Shown here piece by piece: positions 59,449 through 64,000 of a stretch of DNA of 64,000 nt. Positions within the stretch are counted from its first letter, which is position 1; every line of letters begins with the position of its first letter. The position numbers and the translations under genes are program-made. The DNA comes from Notospermus geniculatus (Eukaryota > Nemertea > Pilidiophora > Heteronemertea > Lineidae): NCBI GenBank assembly GCA_002633025.1, contig NMRB01000827.1, positions 83,875 through 147,874 of the forward strand, in the 5' to 3' direction. The notes beneath the pieces were generated by a model. It worked only from the letters and a program-made list of their open reading frames with translations. It was not told where the DNA came from and searched no databases.

Positions 59449-60078
59449 AGAAGCAGGCATGAGAAGGCCACGCAAACAGGACACAGAATTCTTTACCGAA
59501 TGTTGCTTCCAAAAAATCCTGGGTGATCATTAAGAGCCAGTCACTAAAATACAATCCCTGCCCAAAGTCAGAAGACATCAAATTGGGAAGAAAAATTTGG
59601 ATTCACCTTCTATTGGTGAAGATAAAGATGCAAAAATAATTGTTTATCTGTCTAACCAAACCCATGAAATTTGTGCCACACAATGTATATACCTTGCGGC
59701 TTGACTTCTGACCTTCACTAGTATTTCACTTGCCATCTGATGACAGGTGAAATGCTGGTCACGGTCGGAAGTTAAGACGCTTTCTGGCATGAGGAGAGTC
59801 TGGCAATGCAGGTGACGCCCATGCTCGAATGCGGATGGCATGTTTGGGGTTCATGCCTTTCAACGTCCCCCAACGACCAAAAATTTTTTATAATATTTTT
59901 ATAAAATATATGATGATTTGGAATATGCACAAGGTCTAATCTATGACGAGGTTTCTTATCGATCAGATGATTGTCAACAGAAATGTTTGACTTGAGAAAG
60001 GGAATGGGAATGATGAAAGCCAACACAGGCAGGGTTTACAGCCAGTGAAAGAGACTTTTCACAGCGTCACACCAATCT
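59449..60078. repeat. Recurrent block R1, copy C
   Basis: Same order as the other R1 blocks. The plus-strand frame is broken here: CATTAAGAGCC replaces CATAAAGAGCC and gives a TAA stop at 59530, so the frame is not preserved in every copy. Confidence 0.8.
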
Positions 60079-60383
60079 ACATATACTAATTTAATCTGCG
60101 AGTGCTTATGACATGAGTACAATGATATAATGTCAATCACTCAAAAGATCGGATTTCCAAAGAGTAGGGTACATTTTGATCAACCCTGTACATCAGACTC
60201 TCCTTTCACTAACAGCCAATTTTGAAGTTTGATCTCTGTGAATGCATCCAAGGAACTGGTCACTCATAAGAATTGACTGACAACGCTCCTAATTCCCAAG
60301 TGATCTGAGCACAATAGTCTAAAATAGCCGAATGACATTTCTGATCGTTGCCTGACAGCTCCGGCCCCAGACCTTTCTTCCAT

Positions 60384-60682
60384 AATCAAACCTTTGGTGC
60401 ATACTTAATGCCCAACGAGCTATGGAACTAGTCTGCGGTACTTGTGTAGGTTTCCGTTCACGAAATTAGCCTTCTCACAGGCTGGTTCTCTATTGTAGCA
60501 TGTGTCTCCACTTCAAGCAGTGCATTACGACAGGGGACCAGTCAAAGATGGCCGCAGGCAGAGTGTTGAAATCTGGGAAATGGCCGCAGAGGGCCTGGAA
60601 ATGGCCACAGAAGAGCCCAATCTCCTGTGGCCATTTTTCAGAAAATGGCCACAGGAGGACTTTAGGGAATTTTGAGCCCTGG
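60384..60682. other. Junction between the 3.1-kb units
   Basis: Short spacer DNA. AAATGGCCACAGAAGAGCCC and TCTCCTGTGGCCATTTTTCA (60600-60660) form a small hairpin, followed by another AAATGGCCACAGGAGGAC. Confidence 0.5.
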
Positions 60683-61331
60683 AGGCCACAACATCACTTT
60701 CACAATTTGTTGTGACACCGGCGATATTGTAAGCGATCTAATCGCCACCAAACAAAATCCACCTCTGATGCCAGGTGTGTGCTATATACCGATGCGTGGA
60801 ATCCTCTCAACAGCAGTAATCGGCCGATATGAAAACAATACCCAAACTGATATCACCTAGCCTGTGATGGCTGGCGAGAAGACTGGTGCCGAGATGATGG
60901 CTCGCGATATCACCGTCACTTCGCCTGGTGTGCTGCCTGCTTTTGGAAAAAATGTACTTTTGAACGACTTGGCCCGGTCACCCCTCAACATCAACATCTT
61001 GCCGTCTCACCTGAGACCTTAGAATCAATCGGGATAAAAGAATCTTCAACAGACTTTAGGATGATTAAATCTTCCTCTGAAGGAGAAACTCCTTTGATTC
61101 TCATTCATTCAATAATAGCTTCTCCAACTGAAATGACTGTGACAAGAATCTGGCTTCTTCACTCTGATGATAATCTTTGTCGTCGAGGAGACGAGATGGC
61201 GGTCGAAGAATCGCCGGGTGACAGATGTGGACCGTGGAGGGCAGATTGCAGGTTATTGTTGATCATGGACTCAGATACTGACTTCAGTCTTGAAAGATTT
61301 AATCAGGAGCTGAACGCCAAATACAGCCTTA

Positions 61332-61570
61332 TAGACGATTCTCGAATTCGCAGATCTGCGCACTTCTGCCGAAATCTCAACCAGAACCTCGATCTGAAAC
61401 TGGCTGACGTGACACCATCCATGATTCAGCAATGGTCGAGTCTGATGCAACGTCTTTGATGTCACTGTCGTGGGGTTGTTTGCATTACGTCATTCAGTTT
61501 CAGACCAAGGTTTGGGTTTGAGGATTCGGTGGAAGTGTGCAGATCTTTGTCGTTTACGTCACTTTGACAA
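61332..61570. mobile_element. Foldback element, copy 3 (diverged)
   Basis: The counterpart of 57888-58130 in the second 3.1-kb unit. The right arm GATTCGGTGGAAGTGTGCAG keeps GTGTGCAG, closer to the 56211 copy. Confidence 0.65.
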
Positions 61571-62732
61571 CGGTCTGTACTCTTCGCTATCGAAATGAGG
61601 TGTTGCTCTGTAAGCTCGTTAAACAAACCACGATGGATAAGCCATGTTCATCGAACATCTAGGACACTTGAAAACGTGCTAAAAACCGATAGAGAATGAT
61701 TTCATCGACTAATTGAATTGTCAGTTTGCTGATCCAGGTGGGTTTTAAAATGATCCATCAGTGATATTGTCCGTGCCAGGTTGCATGATGCACCGCTGAC
61801 ACGTAGGATCTATTAGGGAAGATCTCAGATATTGTATCTCTGAATGAACGTCAACACAACCAAATGGAAACTCCTCGAAGCTCAACATTTTCTGGTAGAG
61901 AAGTTGATACGGTAAGTCTGGAAGGTGCCAATTGAGATTTGATGGGTGAAATCTGTTACCAGCCAGTCATAGATATGCCTAGTGAACTATGATGAGACCT
62001 ATAAAGGTTGCAGGGGAGAGAACTGTGTGACAAGTAACTAGAAGTATGAGCTAGCCAAATCAGCAGGAAATACTGGACGATTCGGCAGTTAGTTTTGAAT
62101 GGTAGTCTCTGAAGGGCCTGAAAGCAGTAAAACCAGAACAACCACAATGGCTGTCTTCACCGGACATATGAGATGACCCCTCAGTTCCTGCTGCACAGAC
62201 AATCAGAATTGGACCAAGAAGAAAAAGCTCGCCATTGATATGTTTGCCATGTTTTTTCCAATGAAACAATTATCGACGTGTCACTCGGTTAATCCTCTTA
62301 GTTTCCTGTGGGGCGGTTCAGCTGTTGTCATTATCCAATGAATTTAATGATGAAGACTGCGGCTTGCGTAGCGACATGGCGGTGACGTTATCTCCTCGTC
62401 TTGCGATTGTCAAATTAAGGCTTCCTCCGGCGCCAATCTGCTGTGCATTGAACAACTGATGTTCATTTTCATTCGAAGCATGAGGCAAATTCTGATGTCC
62501 ATCCATAACAAGTGGCCTCTGGAGTCCTTGCCTTCCTTATTTCCTGTCATAGTGAAATGACCTGCCATGATGTGCATCCTTGACCCATCTGAACTTGCTT
62601 TTCAACTCACGTGGTGAGCATTTACTGTCATGCTCTGTCCGTTGTCTGTCATTGTCACCAGCATGTCAGTAGGGCATGCTTCATAATCGTTGGGGTTACT
62701 GTCCTGTAACTTCCCTATGTGAACAGCTAGTT

Positions 62733-63365
62733 GGCCAGAAGCAGGCATGAGAAGGCCACGCAAACAGGACACAGAATTCTTTACCGAATGTTGCTTCCAA
62801 AAAATCCTGGGTGATCATAAAGAGCCAGTCACTAAAATACAATCCCTGCCCAAAGTCAGAAGACATCAAATTGGGAAGAAAAATTTGGATTCACCTTCTG
62901 TTGGTGAAGATAAAGATGCAAAAATAATTGTTTATCTGTCTGACCAAACCCATGAAATTTGTGCCACACAATGTATATACCTTGCGGCTTGACTTCTGAC
63001 CTTCACTAGTATTTCACTTGCCATCTGATGACAGGTGAAATGCTGGTCACGGTCGGAAGTTAAGACGCTTTCTGGCATGAGGAGAGTCTGGCAATGCAGG
63101 TGACGCCCATGCTCGAACGCGGATGGCATGTTTGGGGTTCATGCCTTTCAACGTCCCCCAATGACCAAAAATTTTTTATAATATTTTTATAAAATATATG
63201 ATGATTTGGAATATGCACAAGGCCTAATCTATGACGAGGTTTCTTATCGATCAGATGATTGTCAACAGAAATCTTAGACTTGAGAAAGGGAATGGGAATG
63301 ATGGAAGCCAACACAGGCAGGGTTTAGAGCCAGTGCAAGAGACTTTTCACAGCTTCACACCAATC
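62733..63365. repeat. Recurrent block R1, copy D
   Basis: Same block as copy C. The plus-strand frame is open for 81 codons (MRRPRKQDTEFFTECCFQKI onward). The near-palindrome TATAATATTTTTATAAAATA is present at about 63177. Confidence 0.8.
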
Positions 63366-63677
63366 TACACTTACTAATTCAATCTGCGAGTACTTATGAC
63401 ATGAGTACAATGATATGATGTCAATCACTCAAAAGATCTGATTTCCAAAGAGTAGGGTACATTTTGATCAACCCTGTACATCAGACTCTGCTTCCACTAT
63501 CGCCAATTTTGAAGTTTGATCTCTGTGAATGCATCCAAGGAACTGGTCACTCATAAGAATTGACTGACAACGCTCCTAATTCCCAAGTGATCTGAGCACA
63601 ATAGTCTAAAATAGCCCAATGACATTTGTGATCGTTGCCTGACAGCTCCGGCCCCAGACCTTTCTTCCATAATCAAA

Positions 63678-64000
63678 TTATTGATAGCGTACATTGAAAC
63701 GCCTTATCAAATATTGTAAGATTCATAGACGTTTTGAAGATGGAGGAAGTTCGGACTTGTTACACGTCCGTCTTATAAAGGGGCATGTTGTCACGATCCG
63801 ATGTGACGGAAATTGATGTGAGTGACAGGCGAACGGATCACCGTTATCAACCGTGAAGCACGCTCGGGTTGCTGATCCGATCGAGATGGTCTTGACAATA
63901 TGTGGAATTTAATCAGTCGTATTTTAACCTTGTGGAACGAACCGTTTGCCGACGGCATGTGGACCCGTCTTTAGTTTAGTCTCTATTGATTAGTGCCGCA
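63678..64000. other. Right edge of the window, nothing recognised
   Basis: After the second 3.1-kb unit the sequence becomes unique. GTGACAGGCGAACGGATCAC and CGATCCGATGTGACGG suggest short dyads but no defined element. Confidence 0.35.

Larger units (their letters stand above)
57257..60383. repeat. 3.1-kb tandem unit, first copy
   Basis: It runs from about CACCGGCGATATTGTAAGTG to TTTCTTCCATAATCAAA and is repeated at 60683-63677 with few differences. Near its left end, CGGCGATATTGTAAGTGATC and the inverse of GATGGCTCGCGATATCACC (57439) form diverged inverted ends, so the first 240 or so bp may be a MITE. Short frames here are interrupted and not recognised. Confidence 0.9.
60683..63677. repeat. 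3.1-kb tandem unit, second copy
   Basis: Collinear with 57257-60383 and nearly identical. It lacks the extra R1 fragment. A 132-codon frame (61061-61459) is open here, but the matching frame in the first unit has a stop (AATCAGTAG at about 57858), so it is not a conserved gene. Confidence 0.9.

Noticed and set aside
59644-60026. Minus-strand frames repeated in all R1 blocks
   Set aside because: Two overlapping frames on one strand, both kept only because the DNA copies are so similar; no start context or known domain.

Overview
This is a window of animal nuclear DNA. Two genes have short exons with GT/AG splice sites and long introns. Most of the rest is non-coding and full of small inverted-repeat transposons, tRNA-derived SINEs and minisatellites. 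I saw no bacterial operons, ribosome binding sites, CRISPR arrays or viral genes. RPB2-like and SAC2-like genes, an aminergic-type GPCR, many TTAA- and CAGGG-ended miniature elements and frequent AGGCCT runs suit a heterozygous invertebrate bilaterian, perhaps marine. I cannot name the species.

Genic part (about 1-17.2 kb). The 5' end of POLR2B (RPB2, RNA polymerase II second-largest subunit) runs leftward off the edge from a start codon at 1175. Head-to-head with it, the first 311 or so codons of an INPP5F/SAC2-like phosphoinositide phosphatase run rightward in six exons (2710-12784). That gene then appears to stop before its catalytic motif. An intronless class A GPCR of 715 residues lies on the minus strand (16000-13853). 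A near-identical copy of its first 124 or so codons follows at 17161-16791, beside a single-N gap.

Middle part (17-30.5 kb). I recognise no gene here. It holds a TTAA-flanked foldback element with two tRNA-like sequences in its arms, two hairpin elements with 8-9 bp target duplications, two adjoining inverted-repeat elements, a 23-bp minisatellite and a minus-strand SINE fragment.

Right part (30.5-64 kb). This is almost entirely duplicated DNA. A unit of about 9 kb (31097-40157) recurs as a shorter copy (41790-48191); the difference is mostly transposon insertions in the first copy and deletions in the second. Smaller near-exact duplications flank single-N gaps at 49124 and 54650. A unit of about 3.1 kb is repeated at 57257-60383 and 60683-63677. 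All four share a repeat block that carries a short conserved reading frame. I found no convincing host gene here. The duplications may be real, or they may be two haplotypes laid end to end by the assembler; the N positions favour the second reading for the small ones.

The three genes do not form a pathway. The only functional arrangement visible is the possible shared promoter between POLR2B and the INPP5F-like gene.
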